A stretch of DNA of 64,000 nucleotides from JAYODW01 sp038116745 (GTDB taxonomy: Bacteria; Pseudomonadota; Gammaproteobacteria; Ga0077536), in contig JAYODW010000001.1 of the NCBI GenBank assembly GCA_038116745.1, positions 62,001 through 126,000 of the forward strand. The letters are read 5' to 3'. The notes under the pieces were generated by a model, which had not been told where the DNA came from, searched no databases, and saw only the letters and a list, made by a program, of their open reading frames with translations. The position numbers and the translations under genes were made by a program. Shown here in pieces: positions 1-8,753 of this stretch (its first letter is position 1; every line of letters begins with the position of its first letter).

Positions 1-914
1 CGCTGCGGGACACCGTGTCCGCAGCCCGGAGCGAAGGTGCCGGGCTGGTGGTGCTGCTCAGTCATAATGGTTTCGACGTCGACCGCAAGCTGGCCTCGCG
101 AGTTGACGGCATTGACGTGGTGCTGACCGGACATACGCATGATGCGCTGCCAGCCGTGGTGCAGGTCGGAAAGACACTGCTTGTCGCGTCAGGCTCGCAT
201 GGCAAGTTTCTCTCGCGGCTGGATTTGGATGTCGGCACGGACGGGGTTCGCGACTTCCGCTACCGACTCATCCCCGTGTTTGCGGACGCTATCGAACCCG
301 ATCGGGAGATGGAGCAACTGGTGGCAGCCATCCGGGCGCCTCACGCAGGGGTAATTGACCGCGTTCTGGGACAGACGGAGTCCCTCTTGTACCGACGCGG
401 GAACCTCAACGGAACCTTCGATGACGTCATCTGCGCCGCGCTGCTGGAGCGGAGGGATGCGGAGATCGCGCTGTCCCCGGGTTTCCGCTGGGGCGCAAGT
501 CTGCTGCCGGGCCAGTCGATAACGCTCGATGATGTCTACAACCAGACCGCGATTACCTACCCCGCGACCTATCGCAGCACCATGAAAGGGGCACAGCTCA
601 AGGCCATCCTTGAGGACGTGGCGGATAACCTGTTCAACCCTGATCCCTACTATCAGCAGGGCGGTGACATGGTGCGGGTCGGCGGGCTCGGGTTCCGGTT
701 GCGTGCGACTGCGGCCCGCGGGCAGCGGATCGAGGCGCTGACGCGAACCCGGGATGGGGCAATGATAGAAGCGGAAAAAGACTACGTCGTCTCAGGATGG
801 GCTTCGGTGCAGGAAGGCACCGAGGGGCCGCCGGTTTACGATCTGGTACGCGACTACATCGCCGAGCAGGGCACCATCCGGGTGCAGCCGAATGATGCGG
901 TGACCATCGCGTGA
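1..914 (+). CDS. soxB: Thiosulfohydrolase SoxB, C-terminal part (5' end lies outside the window)
   Basis: SoxB is the periplasmic dimanganese enzyme that hydrolyses the sulfate group from the cysteine-bound sulfur substrate carried by SoxYZ during thiosulfate oxidation. The frame is open from the left edge, so the N-terminal half is missing. About 303 residues remain of a family length of about 560. Visible landmarks are SHNGFD and GHTHD, which carry metal ligands of the metallophosphatase domain. They are followed by the 5'-nucleotidase-like C-terminal domain with SPGFRWG, QTAITYP and YQQGGDMVRVGG, which are characteristic of SoxB and not of ordinary 5'-nucleotidases. The stop overlaps the next start (GTGA), so the two genes are translationally coupled. 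Other sox genes would be expected to the left of the window. Confidence 0.9.
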   Translation, partial: LRDTVSAARSEGAGLVVLLSHNGFDVDRKLASRVDGIDVVLTGHTHDALPAVVQVGKTLLVASGSHGKFLSRLDLDVGTDGVRDFRYRLIPVFADAIEPDREMEQLVAAIRAPHAGVIDRVLGQTESLLYRRGNLNGTFDDVICAALLERRDAEIALSPGFRWGASLLPGQSITLDDVYNQTAITYPATYRSTMKGAQLKAILEDVADNLFNPDPYYQQGGDMVRVGGLGFRLRATAARGQRIEALTRTRDGAMIEAEKDYVVSGWASVQEGTEGPPVYDLVRDYIAEQGTIRVQPNDAVTIA

Positions 915-1420
915 AATGCGGGAGCGCCGCGGGCGTACTGGCCGGTCTGTTTCTGTCAGTCGTTGTGCTCAGCGCTGCGGCAACCGATGACGAGCCGATA
1001 GCACGCAGTGCGAGCCTGAAACCGGCCCTGGCCCTCAAGCTCGCCACGGCCGCGCAGGCGGCCTGCCGTGCGAGAGATTTTCAGGTCTCGGTTGTCGTTG
1101 TCGATCGCGCCGGCCATCCGCAGGCGGCAGTGCGCGATGAGCTCGCGGGATTTTTCACCTGGGACGTCGCACTCGCGAAAGCGCGCACGGCTGCGGCGCT
1201 GCGCCAGGCCACGCTGGCGCTCGCGCAGGCCATGCCGGAGCGCCCTGAACTTGCATCTCTGCAGACCATCGACGGACTGCTCATGCTGGGCGGTGGCGTT
1301 CCTGTGACCTGGGAGGGCAGCACAATTGGTGCTCTCGGGGTATCCGGTGCGCCGACCCAGGAGAGTGACCACGCCTGCGCACAGGACGGGCTGGAGGCGA
1401 TCGCCGACAATCTGTTTTGA
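911..1420 (+). CDS. Secreted HbpS/GlcG-family (DUF336) heme-binding-like protein
   Basis: A 169-residue protein with an N-terminal signal peptide (hydrophobic stretch at residues 6-24, ending near SAAATDD). It is followed by one HbpS/GlcG domain: a long helix rich in Ala, then VSVVVVDRAGHPQAAVRDE, a KARTAAA segment, and the glycine-rich MLGGGVPV and IGALGVSG loops. Family members bind heme or small cofactors and form oligomers. Similar genes occur beside soxB in several sox clusters, so a periplasmic accessory role in thiosulfate oxidation is likely but is inference. It begins with GTG overlapping the soxB stop, which implies translational coupling. The exact ligand cannot be read from the sequence. 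Confidence 0.8.
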   Translation: MKCGSAAGVLAGLFLSVVVLSAAATDDEPIARSASLKPALALKLATAAQAACRARDFQVSVVVVDRAGHPQAAVRDELAGFFTWDVALAKARTAAALRQATLALAQAMPERPELASLQTIDGLLMLGGGVPVTWEGSTIGALGVSGAPTQESDHACAQDGLEAIADNLF

Positions 1421-1421
1421 G

Positions 1422-2477
1422 TTAGCGGGTGCCGTTGTCTTTGGTGAAGCCTTTGAACGGCACCGCGATCCTGCTGAGGTCCTGGATCAGATCCGGCGGT
1501 AGATCCGCCGGCATCTCGTAGCTCGCACTGGCTAGAACCGTGTCAATGAGGCCACCAAAACGGCGGTCCAACGCGTCTTTGATCTGGTCATGGCGGCCGA
1601 TCGCGGTGCATGCATGCAGCAGGCTATCGGGTACGGCCGCGGCCAGATCCTGCCAGCGTCCGGCTTTGGTCATCTGGTTAAGCTCGGGACCGAGCGCACC
1701 ATACCCCTCGGTTTCCAATACCGGCCAGTAGGCAGGGGTCGAAGCGTAAAACCCGATCCGTTGGCGCACCCAGGTCAACATCCGGTCGACGGTTTCGTCA
1801 TCCGGTCCGGTGGCCACGAAGCCGCCACCGCTGATCTCGAACTGCGCGCGCGATCTGCCGCTTTTCGCGAGGCCGCGCTGGAGGGCGGGTAAGACGCTTT
1901 CCTCGCAATAGCGGCGCGTGCAGAAAGGGTGCAGGCGCACACCGTCGGCTACTTCTCCGGCGAGGCTCAGCATGGCTTTTCCAACCGCGGCCAGCGTCAC
2001 TGGGGGCGGCGGATACGGCACCGGCTCTGGCACAAAATTCGGCGGCATCAGGGAAAACTGGTAGTGCTCACCCAGGTAGCGCAGAGGTTCGCCCTGCTGC
2101 CAGGTCTGCCAGATAGCGCGCAGGGCCTGAACATACTCGCGCATCCGGCTCACGGGCGCCGTCCAGGGCACGCTGAAACGTTTCTCATTGTGCGCGCGGA
2201 TCTGGGGTCCAAGCCCGAGCACAAAACGCCCCCCGGACGCCGCGTTGAGATCCCAAGCCAGATTCGCCGTGACCATCGGCGAGCGCGGAAATGCGATCGC
2301 GACGCCGGTCGCGAGCTCAAGCCTGGCGGTGGCCGTTGCCGCGACCGCCAGCGGCAGAAAGGGATCGTGGCGATTTTCCAGGGTAACCACACCATGGTAG
2401 CCCTGCGCCTCAGCTGCGGCAGCGGCCGCCTGACTCGCGGCCAGATGATGCTGTGGAATGGTTGTCATGATGCGCAT
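1422..2477 (-). CDS. LLM-class flavin-dependent oxidoreductase (TIGR03617-like)
   Basis: A 351-residue bacterial luciferase-like TIM-barrel oxidoreductase. Typical sequence marks are AEAQGYHGVVTLENRHDPFLPLAVAA near the N-terminus, LATGVAIAFPRSPM, and the conserved GGRFVLGLG turn that contacts the flavin phosphate. The sequence resembles the F420-dependent subgroup best known from actinobacteria, but whether this protein uses FMN or F420 cannot be decided from sequence. The start at 2477 has an AAGGAC element about 10 bases upstream. A second in-frame ATG lies three codons further on. It ends one base after the preceding convergent gene. The substrate is unknown. Confidence 0.8.
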   Translation of the reverse strand: MRIMTTIPQHHLAASQAAAAAAEAQGYHGVVTLENRHDPFLPLAVAATATARLELATGVAIAFPRSPMVTANLAWDLNAASGGRFVLGLGPQIRAHNEKRFSVPWTAPVSRMREYVQALRAIWQTWQQGEPLRYLGEHYQFSLMPPNFVPEPVPYPPPPVTLAAVGKAMLSLAGEVADGVRLHPFCTRRYCEESVLPALQRGLAKSGRSRAQFEISGGGFVATGPDDETVDRMLTWVRQRIGFYASTPAYWPVLETEGYGALGPELNQMTKAGRWQDLAAAVPDSLLHACTAIGRHDQIKDALDRRFGGLIDTVLASASYEMPADLPPDLIQDLSRIAVPFKGFTKDNGTR

Positions 2478-2591
2478 CAGTGCGGGTCCTTGTATCTGGC
2501 GGCATGCGGCTGCAGCCCGAGCCGGCCTCTGAAGGGATGACTATGGCACCATAGCGTCCGACTTTGAAAACTCAATCTGTGAGGTTCCCTG

Positions 2592-3581
2592 ATGAGACGT
2601 CATCCGCGCATGTTTTCGCTGCTCGTTCTGTTGTCCATCACGCTCTCCGGGATCGCTTTCGCGCACGACCACAGCGGTACGCCGCACGATCGGCCGATCT
2701 GGCAATGGACGCCCGAGGAGATCGTGTCTCACGTGAATACGGTGCGCGCCGGCCGCGATCTCACGCCGCCCTCCTGGCCGGATGGTGCGCGTGTGGCGGT
2801 GAGTTTTTCGTTCGATTTCGACACCGAGCCGGTCTGGATCGGATTCCAGGAGCAGTCGAGTCCGTCCTACATGTCTCGCGGCGAGTACGGCGCGCGTGCC
2901 GGCATGCCGCGGGTGCTCAATTTTCTGCGCAAGCACGAGCTGCCGGCGACGTTCTTTATCCCCGCCATGTCGATGGAACTGCATCCTGAAGTCATTAAGC
3001 AGCTGCGTGATCAGCCGCGTTATGAGATTGGCTTTCATTCCTACGTACACGAAAACCCGATGCGCCTGAGCGCCGCTGAAGAGCGCAATATCTACGCGCA
3101 GGCCCTCGCCATTTTTGAACGTCACGTCGGGCGCAAGCCTGCCGGGTTTCGCTCTGCCGCGTGGGACCTGACGGCGTCAACTATCAGCATCGTCAGGGAA
3201 ATGGGCTTTCTGTACGAGAGCAGCATGATGGCCGACGACCGCCCCTATGCGCTCATGGCGTCGGGCCAGGACACCGGGCTGGTCGAGTTGCCGGTGGAGT
3301 GGATTCTGGACGACTGGCCGCTGTTTCAGATCAGCTGGCCGAGCAAACATGTGTCCATCCGTAATGCTGAGGACGTGTATTCAATCTGGAAAGAAGAATT
3401 TGACGGCGCTTACGAAGAGGGGACCACGTTTATCCTTACCCTGCATCCGCAGGTGATTGGCCATCGCTACCGCATGCAGATGATGGATCGCCTCGTGACG
3501 TACATGAAAAGCCGCCCGGGCGTGTGGTTCGCGACACACGAAGAAATTGCGCGACATGTCAAAGCCGCAGCGGGGGAATAA
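2592..3581 (+). CDS. Secreted polysaccharide deacetylase family protein (CE4/NodB fold)
   Basis: A 329-residue protein with a signal peptide (residues 1-24, cleavage likely after IAFA). The NodB-type barrel shows the metal-binding triad Asp77 (in SFDFDTEP) and His149/His153 (GFHSYVHEN), with the later FRSAAWD strand supplying the conserved Arg. These enzymes hydrolyse N-linked acyl or amide groups. The overall pattern, with an N-terminal W...WTPEEIVSHVN segment, resembles the PuuE/allantoinase-like branch more than chitin deacetylases, so the substrate may not be a polysaccharide. The start at 2592 is preceded by GAGGTTCCCTG. The next gene follows after five bases, indicating an operon of at least three genes. 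Confidence 0.82.
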   Translation: MRRHPRMFSLLVLLSITLSGIAFAHDHSGTPHDRPIWQWTPEEIVSHVNTVRAGRDLTPPSWPDGARVAVSFSFDFDTEPVWIGFQEQSSPSYMSRGEYGARAGMPRVLNFLRKHELPATFFIPAMSMELHPEVIKQLRDQPRYEIGFHSYVHENPMRLSAAEERNIYAQALAIFERHVGRKPAGFRSAAWDLTASTISIVREMGFLYESSMMADDRPYALMASGQDTGLVELPVEWILDDWPLFQISWPSKHVSIRNAEDVYSIWKEEFDGAYEEGTTFILTLHPQVIGHRYRMQMMDRLVTYMKSRPGVWFATHEEIARHVKAAAGE

Positions 3582-3586
3582 GCCGG

Positions 3587-4231
3587 GTGCGGATCACTCA
3601 CTACTTTGATTACAAAAGTCCTTATGCGTATCTCGCGCAGGAGGCCACCTGGCAGCTGAGCGCGCTGCCCGGGGTGAGCGTGGAGTGGGTGCCGTACACC
3701 CTGCAGATCGACAAGTATCTGGGGGTTGCGGAACTCGGCGAAGACGGACGCGACACGGTCGGAACGCGCAATGATCACCAGTGGCGGCGGGTGCGCTATT
3801 CCTACATGGACTGCCGCCGGGAAGCGAGTCGACGCGGGTTGATGGTGCGGGGACCGCGGCGCATTTTCGACAGTTCGTTCGCCCACATCGCATTCCTTTT
3901 CGCGCGCGAGCAGGGTGATTTCCGACGCTTCCACGACCGCCTGTTCGAGCTTTTCTGGCGCCGTGAGCTGGATCTGGAAGACATAGCGCAGCTGCGGGCG
4001 TTACTGATGGACTGCGATTTCGAGCTCGATGGCTTTGACACGTATCTGACCCGAGAGGGGCGCGCGCTGCACGACACGCTGCAGATGCAGGCGGAAGCTG
4101 CTGGAGTATTCGGGGTGCCGTCCTGGATTGTCGGCGACGAACTCTACTGGGGACAGGAGCGTCTCGAACGCGTCTACGAACACCTTGGTCAAAAGCCAGC
4201 GGCGACTGAACATGAGGACAGCGCGGCCTGA
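3587..4231 (+). CDS. DsbA-fold protein, 2-hydroxychromene-2-carboxylate isomerase family
   Basis: A 214-residue thioredoxin/kappa-GST-fold protein. The N-terminal ITHYFDYKSPYAYLA segment matches the SPYAYL site that holds glutathione in 2-hydroxychromene-2-carboxylate isomerases. The C-terminal GVFGVPSWIVGDELYWGQERLE with its cis-proline VP is also typical. There is no CxxC motif, so this is not a disulfide oxidoreductase. HCCA isomerase acts in naphthalene-type ring degradation, but many relatives have other substrates. I chose GTG 3587, five bases after the deacetylase stop, because an upstream GTG at 3524 would add 21 unconserved residues lying inside that gene. A GGGGGA run 11 bases upstream may serve as ribosome binding site. 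Confidence 0.75.
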   Translation: MRITHYFDYKSPYAYLAQEATWQLSALPGVSVEWVPYTLQIDKYLGVAELGEDGRDTVGTRNDHQWRRVRYSYMDCRREASRRGLMVRGPRRIFDSSFAHIAFLFAREQGDFRRFHDRLFELFWRRELDLEDIAQLRALLMDCDFELDGFDTYLTREGRALHDTLQMQAEAAGVFGVPSWIVGDELYWGQERLERVYEHLGQKPAATEHEDSAA

Positions 4232-4263
4232 CGCGCTCTCCGCTTTCCTTCCACATTGAGACC

Positions 4264-4953
4264 GTGACTATGCCCCTGCCCCTGAATGCCGCTGACTGCC
4301 TCGCTCCCACGGCAATCGTCGATAGTGACCATCCGGAGGTCCTCCGCTATGCCGCGGCGCACGATCCGGGTGGCACTGAAATCGAACGCGCCGTCGCGCT
4401 TTACTATGCGATCCGCGACGGGATCCGCTATGACGGCTATGGCATCGAGCTGACTGAACGGGGTCTGAGCGCCAGCCGTGCGCTCGAGATCGGGCGCGGC
4501 TGGTGCGTGAGCAAAGCCGTGCTGCTCGCCGCCTGCTGCCGCGCGCGCGGGATCCCAGCCGCACTCGGCTATGCCGACGTGCAGAATCATCTGTCGACCG
4601 AGCGTATGCGCCGCATGATGGGAACCAACGTGTTTTACTGGCATGGGTACACCGCGCTGTGGCTGGAAGGGCAGTGGGTCAAGGCGACGCCGGCGTTCAA
4701 CCGCGAGCTGTGCGAGAAATTCCGCATCCATACCCTGGAGTTCGACGGCCGCGAAGACTCTATCTATCACCCCTACGACCTCGATGGTCGTCAGCACATG
4801 GAATATCTCGCTTACCGCGGAGAATTTGTTGATGTCCCGCTGGCGCAGATGCGCGCTGATTTTGCGGCCCATTACCCGCATATGACGGATGGTTTCGCCG
4901 GCGCGGATTTTGACCGCGAGGTTGACGCCGAAGTAAGCGCGGATCGCGCCTGA
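4264..4953 (+). CDS. Transglutaminase-like domain protein
   Basis: A 229-residue cytoplasmic protein with one papain-like transglutaminase core. The nucleophile is Cys81 in GRGWCVSKAVLLAACCRARGIPA and the general base is His127 in YWHGYTALWLEGQWVKATPAFN. In classical members an Asp follows the His strand; here that position reads KATPAFN, so the third residue of the triad is not the usual Asp. The function is unknown. Relatives act as peptidases, amidases or structural proteins. It starts with GTG 4264, or ATG 4270 six bases later, 32 bases after the previous gene, and it lies in the same orientation as the deacetylase and isomerase. Confidence 0.75.
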   Translation: MTMPLPLNAADCLAPTAIVDSDHPEVLRYAAAHDPGGTEIERAVALYYAIRDGIRYDGYGIELTERGLSASRALEIGRGWCVSKAVLLAACCRARGIPAALGYADVQNHLSTERMRRMMGTNVFYWHGYTALWLEGQWVKATPAFNRELCEKFRIHTLEFDGREDSIYHPYDLDGRQHMEYLAYRGEFVDVPLAQMRADFAAHYPHMTDGFAGADFDREVDAEVSADRA

Positions 4954-4983
4954 CAGCGGGCTCACTGCACAAGCGGAACGTCG

Positions 4984-5730
4984 TTGGATCCTGCTGCGGG
5001 CACCCTGCTGACCGCGCTCGGCGCCGCCCGCGGGGTGGTCTGTCTGGTTGGTGCGGGCGGTAAAAAGACTTCGCTCTACGCGCTTGCCCGGGCGACGGCG
5101 GGACGGGTTGCATTGACCTCCACCTCGCATATGTATCGCTACGACCGCTCCCGGGTAGACGAAGTATTCGTTGTTACCGGTGAGCCGCCGCGGGCGCCGA
5201 GCGGCATGCGGATTGTCGCCTACGCAGGGCCGACGGATACGCCCGCCCGCGTGGCCGGCCTCAGACCTGAGGCGATAGCCGGCTTGTGGGAAAGCGGCGA
5301 TTTCGAGCTTGTGCTGGTCAAGGCTGATGGTGCCCGCGGGCGCTTGATCAAGGCACCCGGTGACGAGGAGCCACTCGTTCTGTCGTTCGCGAGCACGGTG
5401 ATCCCGGTGGTTGGGGCAGCGGCTTTTGGTCGGCCGCTGGATGCGCGTGTCGCCCATCGGCCGGAGATCCTGGCTGACGTCGCAGGTTTGAGCCTGTCTC
5501 AAACCATCGCACCCGTCCATGTGGCGCGATTGCTGAGCTCACCCCGGGGCGGGCTGAAGAACGTTGGCGACGCCGAGGTGGTGCCGCTCATCAATATGGT
5601 GGATGACGATGAGCGTTATCGCGCAGCGCGTCTGGCCGCGCAGCTCGCTCTGCGCTTGACGAGCCGCTTCGACCGAGTGGTTCTGGCGCAGATGAAAACA
5701 TCGCGCCTGATCGAGGTGATCAGGCGCTGA
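4984..5730 (+). CDS. yqeC: YqeC-family protein (putative selenium-dependent hydroxylase accessory)
   Basis: A 248-residue P-loop-like protein. The N-terminal VCLVGAGGKKTSLYALAR is the YqeC nucleotide-binding loop. VKADGARGRLIKAPGDEEP in the middle and VIPVVGAAAFGRPLD afterwards complete the family signature. YqeC is predicted, from gene neighbourhoods in other bacteria, to help build the labile selenium-containing cofactor of molybdenum hydroxylases. None of the usual partners (XdhC, MocA nucleotidyltransferase, xanthine-dehydrogenase-type hydroxylase) is in this window. I used the TTG at 4984 because it lies in front of the conserved region and 30 bases after the previous stop; it lacks a strong Shine-Dalgarno sequence. 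Confidence 0.8.
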   Translation: MDPAAGTLLTALGAARGVVCLVGAGGKKTSLYALARATAGRVALTSTSHMYRYDRSRVDEVFVVTGEPPRAPSGMRIVAYAGPTDTPARVAGLRPEAIAGLWESGDFELVLVKADGARGRLIKAPGDEEPLVLSFASTVIPVVGAAAFGRPLDARVAHRPEILADVAGLSLSQTIAPVHVARLLSSPRGGLKNVGDAEVVPLINMVDDDERYRAARLAAQLALRLTSRFDRVVLAQMKTSRLIEVIRR

Positions 5731-5740
5731 AGGACAGTAC

Positions 5741-6931
5741 TCAGTCGAGGATCCTACCCATCGACTCAACGAAGTGGTCGATGTTGGCGCCATTGACCCC
5801 GGCTACATTGATGCGGCTGGAGTCGACCATATAGATCCCGAATTCTTCCCGCAGCCGTTCGACCTGCGCCTGGCTGATGCCCAGGAAGGAGAACATCCCC
5901 CGCTGTTCGCGGATAAAACCGAAATCCTGTCCGGTACGTTCGCCGAGACGCTGCGCAAGCAGGTCGCGGAGTCCGTTGATGCGCTCGCGCATGCCGTCCA
6001 GTTCCGCGATCCAGGACGCGTGCAGCGCCTCGTCACCGAGAATGATCTCGACCAGGGCGGCACCGTGCGCCGGCGGCATGGAATAGATCCCGCGCACCAC
6101 GGATGCCAGCTGGCTCTGCACAATCCCGGTCTGGGCCGGGTTCGGGCTGACGATTTGCAGCGCGCCTACCCGTTCACGGTACAGGCCGAAGTTTTTCGAG
6201 TAGGAGCTCGCCACGATCAGTTCCGGGCAGGCATTCGCCAGCACCCGCACGCCCAGGGCATCGGCCTCAAGCCCGTCGCCCAGACCCTGGTAGGCGAGGT
6301 CGATAAAAGGCGTAAAGCCACGTTCGTTCGCGAGTCTGCCCACGGCGTCCCAGTGCTCCGGTTTGAGATCTACGCCGGACGGGTTGTGGCAGCAGCCGTG
6401 CAGCAGCACGATGTCGCCACTGGGTACCTCGGCCAGGGCCGCCATCATGGCGTCAGCGTTCAGGCCGTGGGTGCTTTTGTCGTAGTAGTCGTATTCCTTG
6501 ATCGCCAGCCCGGCATTGCCCAGCAGCGGTACGTGGTTAGCCCAGGTGGGTGCGCTGACCCATATGGTGGTCTGTGGACGAGCGCGTTTGATTAACTCAG
6601 CGCCGACGCGCAGCGCACCGCAGCCGCCGGGCGTCTGCACGCCGGCAACCCGGTTGTCCTTGAGCACCGCGTGCTGCGCGCCGAACATGAGCCCACGCGC
6701 GGCAACGTTGAACTCCGGCGTGCCTGGCGGGCCGATATACGTTTTGGTCGTTTCGGTATCGTGGCGTCGCTGCTCAGCTTCGACCACACACTGCATGATG
6801 GGTGTATCGCCAGCATCGTTCCGGTACACGCCAACCCCGAGGTCTATTTTCTGCGTTCGCGCATCCTCGCGGAACGCGGCCATGAGGCCGAGGATAGGAT
6901 CGGGACTGAGTTGTTCCAATGATTCAAACAT
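5741..6931 (-). CDS. Aromatic amino acid / aspartate transaminase (class I, PLP)
   Basis: A 396-residue class I aminotransferase of the AspC/TyrB type, which interconverts aspartate or aromatic amino acids with 2-oxoglutarate. Seen are the substrate-loop motif DLGVGVYRND (31-40), Trp130 in APTWANH, Asn183 in CCHNPSGVD, Asp211/Tyr214 in FIDLAYQG, the PLP Schiff-base Lys246 in SSYSKNFGLYRERVG, and the C-terminal SSRINVAG carrying the carboxylate-binding Arg. I place the start at MFESLEQL (6931); an in-frame ATG at 6964 would add 11 unconserved residues. It converges on yqeC with a ten-base gap. AspC and TyrB specificities cannot be separated from the sequence. Confidence 0.9.
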   Translation of the reverse strand: MFESLEQLSPDPILGLMAAFREDARTQKIDLGVGVYRNDAGDTPIMQCVVEAEQRRHDTETTKTYIGPPGTPEFNVAARGLMFGAQHAVLKDNRVAGVQTPGGCGALRVGAELIKRARPQTTIWVSAPTWANHVPLLGNAGLAIKEYDYYDKSTHGLNADAMMAALAEVPSGDIVLLHGCCHNPSGVDLKPEHWDAVGRLANERGFTPFIDLAYQGLGDGLEADALGVRVLANACPELIVASSYSKNFGLYRERVGALQIVSPNPAQTGIVQSQLASVVRGIYSMPPAHGAALVEIILGDEALHASWIAELDGMRERINGLRDLLAQRLGERTGQDFGFIREQRGMFSFLGISQAQVERLREEFGIYMVDSSRINVAGVNGANIDHFVESMGRILD

Positions 6932-7090
6932 GACCGTTGCAGGCTCCAGGGAAATCGACTTCAAGAAGGAAAGCGGATAGGGTCCGGGCTGGCAAGCGGG
7001 CAGGCGCCGCGAGGGCGCAATCGCGCATCGCTTGACGGCGCGCGACTATAACACAGCGCCTCTGTTCGTCCGGGGCTGCGAGGGTGATAT

Positions 7091-7522
7091 TCAGCGCTCA
7101 AAGCAGCGCTGTTGGGCTGACAGATGGCGCAGCATGTCGAGCTCGGCCTGTGGTCGGGCGTCTTTCCATTGATCCTGCAGGCTGCTGACCGCGCGATAAG
7201 GCAGGTAGTAAAACGCCGGTGTCCACATGGTGCCAACGAATGCTGCGGCACCGTATTGCGGATCGCTCGTCAGGGCAGGTTTGTAGTCGAGCTGCTGCCT
7301 CAGCAGGGTGAGGCGCCGGGCGTAGATTGCCGCGCAGTCGGTTAGCGGATCGGGGCGTGCCGACTCACCTGGAGGCAGCGGGCCAACCGCGAGGTCGCGG
7401 ACCTCGCGCGCTTTGTCGAGCGCGAATTCACCCGCCTGCTGGACCATGGCACTACCGTCCCAGGCGCTGACCGGCGGGGCGCCGATCAGCAGACTGAGAA
7501 CGAGAGAGATGGTGATGCGCAT
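7091..7522 (-). CDS. Hypothetical secreted protein
   Basis: A 143-residue protein starting MRITISLVLSLLIG with a clear signal peptide, likely cleaved after PVSA at residue 20. The mature part is mixed helical with an aromatic segment GTMWTPAFYYLPYRAV and two cysteines (DCAAIYARR and QQRCFER), which could form a disulfide. I do not recognise the family. The start at 7522 gives a clean signal peptide; an upstream ATG at 7540 would add six residues. It stands between two unrelated minus-strand genes, with a 159-base gap downstream and an 88-base gap upstream. Confidence 0.55.
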   Translation of the reverse strand: MRITISLVLSLLIGAPPVSAWDGSAMVQQAGEFALDKAREVRDLAVGPLPPGESARPDPLTDCAAIYARRLTLLRQQLDYKPALTSDPQYGAAAFVGTMWTPAFYYLPYRAVSSLQDQWKDARPQAELDMLRHLSAQQRCFER

Positions 7523-7610
7523 GCGTAATCCTGGCGACACGGGCCTGATGTGGTTAACGGCATCAGCGACCCGGACTTGAGCCTGTCGGGAGCATGCGGC
7601 AGACAGACGG

Positions 7611-8591
7611 TCAGCTGGTGAAGTGGGGCAGGACCTCTTTCGCGAACAGTGACCACGACTGATCGTCCGCCGCGAACATCATGTAGTAGGTCACGCCGGT
7701 GTCGGCGATGCGCTCCTCGAGCGTGTCGCGGATCTGGGCCGGTGTCCCGAGCAGGGCGACGGGTGAGCGCCGGGCCTCCTCGTAGTCATCAAACCCGAGC
7801 TGGCGCGCCATATCACGCAGGCCGCTGTCATTTTCATCTCGCGACATACCGAGCAGCAGCAGGCCACCGAGCTCGATCGCATCAGCTGCCCTGCCCCGGG
7901 CCTGGAGTATTTCCCGCAGGCGGGCGATTTTCTTTTTCATCACCGCCATGTCGAAGCGCCGCGTGGCGATCGGGTCGTTGGGGAAATCCTTGCCGTTCGA
8001 TGTCGGCGGGATGATGTTGAGCACGCTGGCTTCGGCGGCAGCGAGTTCGAGGATCGAGGGGGCTGAACCTCCCAGCATGATCGGCGGGCCGGGCTGCTGT
8101 ATCGGCAGCGGCAGGTTGCCGCCGTTCTGGATCCTGAAGTAGCGGCCCTCAAAGGCTGGCTCCTCCTGGCTCCAGAGGGCTTTCAGAATCTGCACCTGTT
8201 CGGCCAGCTCAGCGACACGCTGAGACACGGGTGGAAAGGGGTAGCCATGGGCCTCGTACTCGCTGACCTGCCAGCCGGCGCCGAGGCCAAGGATCAGACG
8301 GCCCTCGCTGGCGTGGTCCAGCGTGGTGGCGCATTTGGCCAGCAGCGCCGGGGAGCGGAATGAGGCGGCGACCACTGCCGGCGCGAGCTTGATGCTCTTG
8401 GTCACCATCGCCATAGCGGTGAGGACGGTAAAACACTCCAGCTGTGGGGTGCGCGGGCCGCCGAACGGGGAATAAAAGTGATCGTTGACTGACACTGAAT
8501 AAAAGCCATCCCCTTCGGCACGCCGCGCGGCTTCAATTGCGATCTTGACGTCATCGGGAAGCAGGAAAAGTCCGAAGCGGGGTGGGTACAT
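7611..8591 (-). CDS. LLM-class flavin-dependent oxidoreductase
   Basis: A 326-residue luciferase-like monooxygenase/reductase. The TIM barrel shows MYPPRFGLFLLPDDVKIAIEAARRAE, FYSVSVNDHFYSPFG, IKLAPAVVAASFRSPALLAKCATTLDHAS, and GRLILGLGAGWQVSEYEAHGYPF, the last being the flavin-binding turn. A C-terminal VALLGTPAQIRDTLEERI matches the G-T/S-P segment common to this class. The start is ATG 8591 with an ideal AAGGAGA ribosome site seven to eight bases upstream; frames opening further upstream are not conserved. The cofactor (FMN or F420) and the substrate are unknown. It is one of three LLM enzymes in the window, and they are not close paralogues. Confidence 0.82.
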   Translation of the reverse strand: MYPPRFGLFLLPDDVKIAIEAARRAEGDGFYSVSVNDHFYSPFGGPRTPQLECFTVLTAMAMVTKSIKLAPAVVAASFRSPALLAKCATTLDHASEGRLILGLGAGWQVSEYEAHGYPFPPVSQRVAELAEQVQILKALWSQEEPAFEGRYFRIQNGGNLPLPIQQPGPPIMLGGSAPSILELAAAEASVLNIIPPTSNGKDFPNDPIATRRFDMAVMKKKIARLREILQARGRAADAIELGGLLLLGMSRDENDSGLRDMARQLGFDDYEEARRSPVALLGTPAQIRDTLEERIADTGVTYYMMFAADDQSWSLFAKEVLPHFTS

Positions 8592-8753
8592 AGCTGTCTC
8601 TCCTTGATGGGGTCCTGGGCGTTTTGGTGTCGCGAACATAGAGCACCGCTACCCGGGTGTCGATGGCTTTCTCAGGGGGTGGCAGAGACACGGGGCGTTC
8701 CTCCCCCTTGTTCAATGCTGTCCCGGTCGGGTGGGGTCATGCTTCTGGCGTGA

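Noticed and set aside
4189..5520. 443-codon minus-strand open frame opposite the transglutaminase and yqeC genes
   Set aside because: Rich in Arg, His and Gly, with no recognisable domain. The plus strand carries two conserved families over the same bases, so this is an antisense shadow of GC-rich coding DNA.
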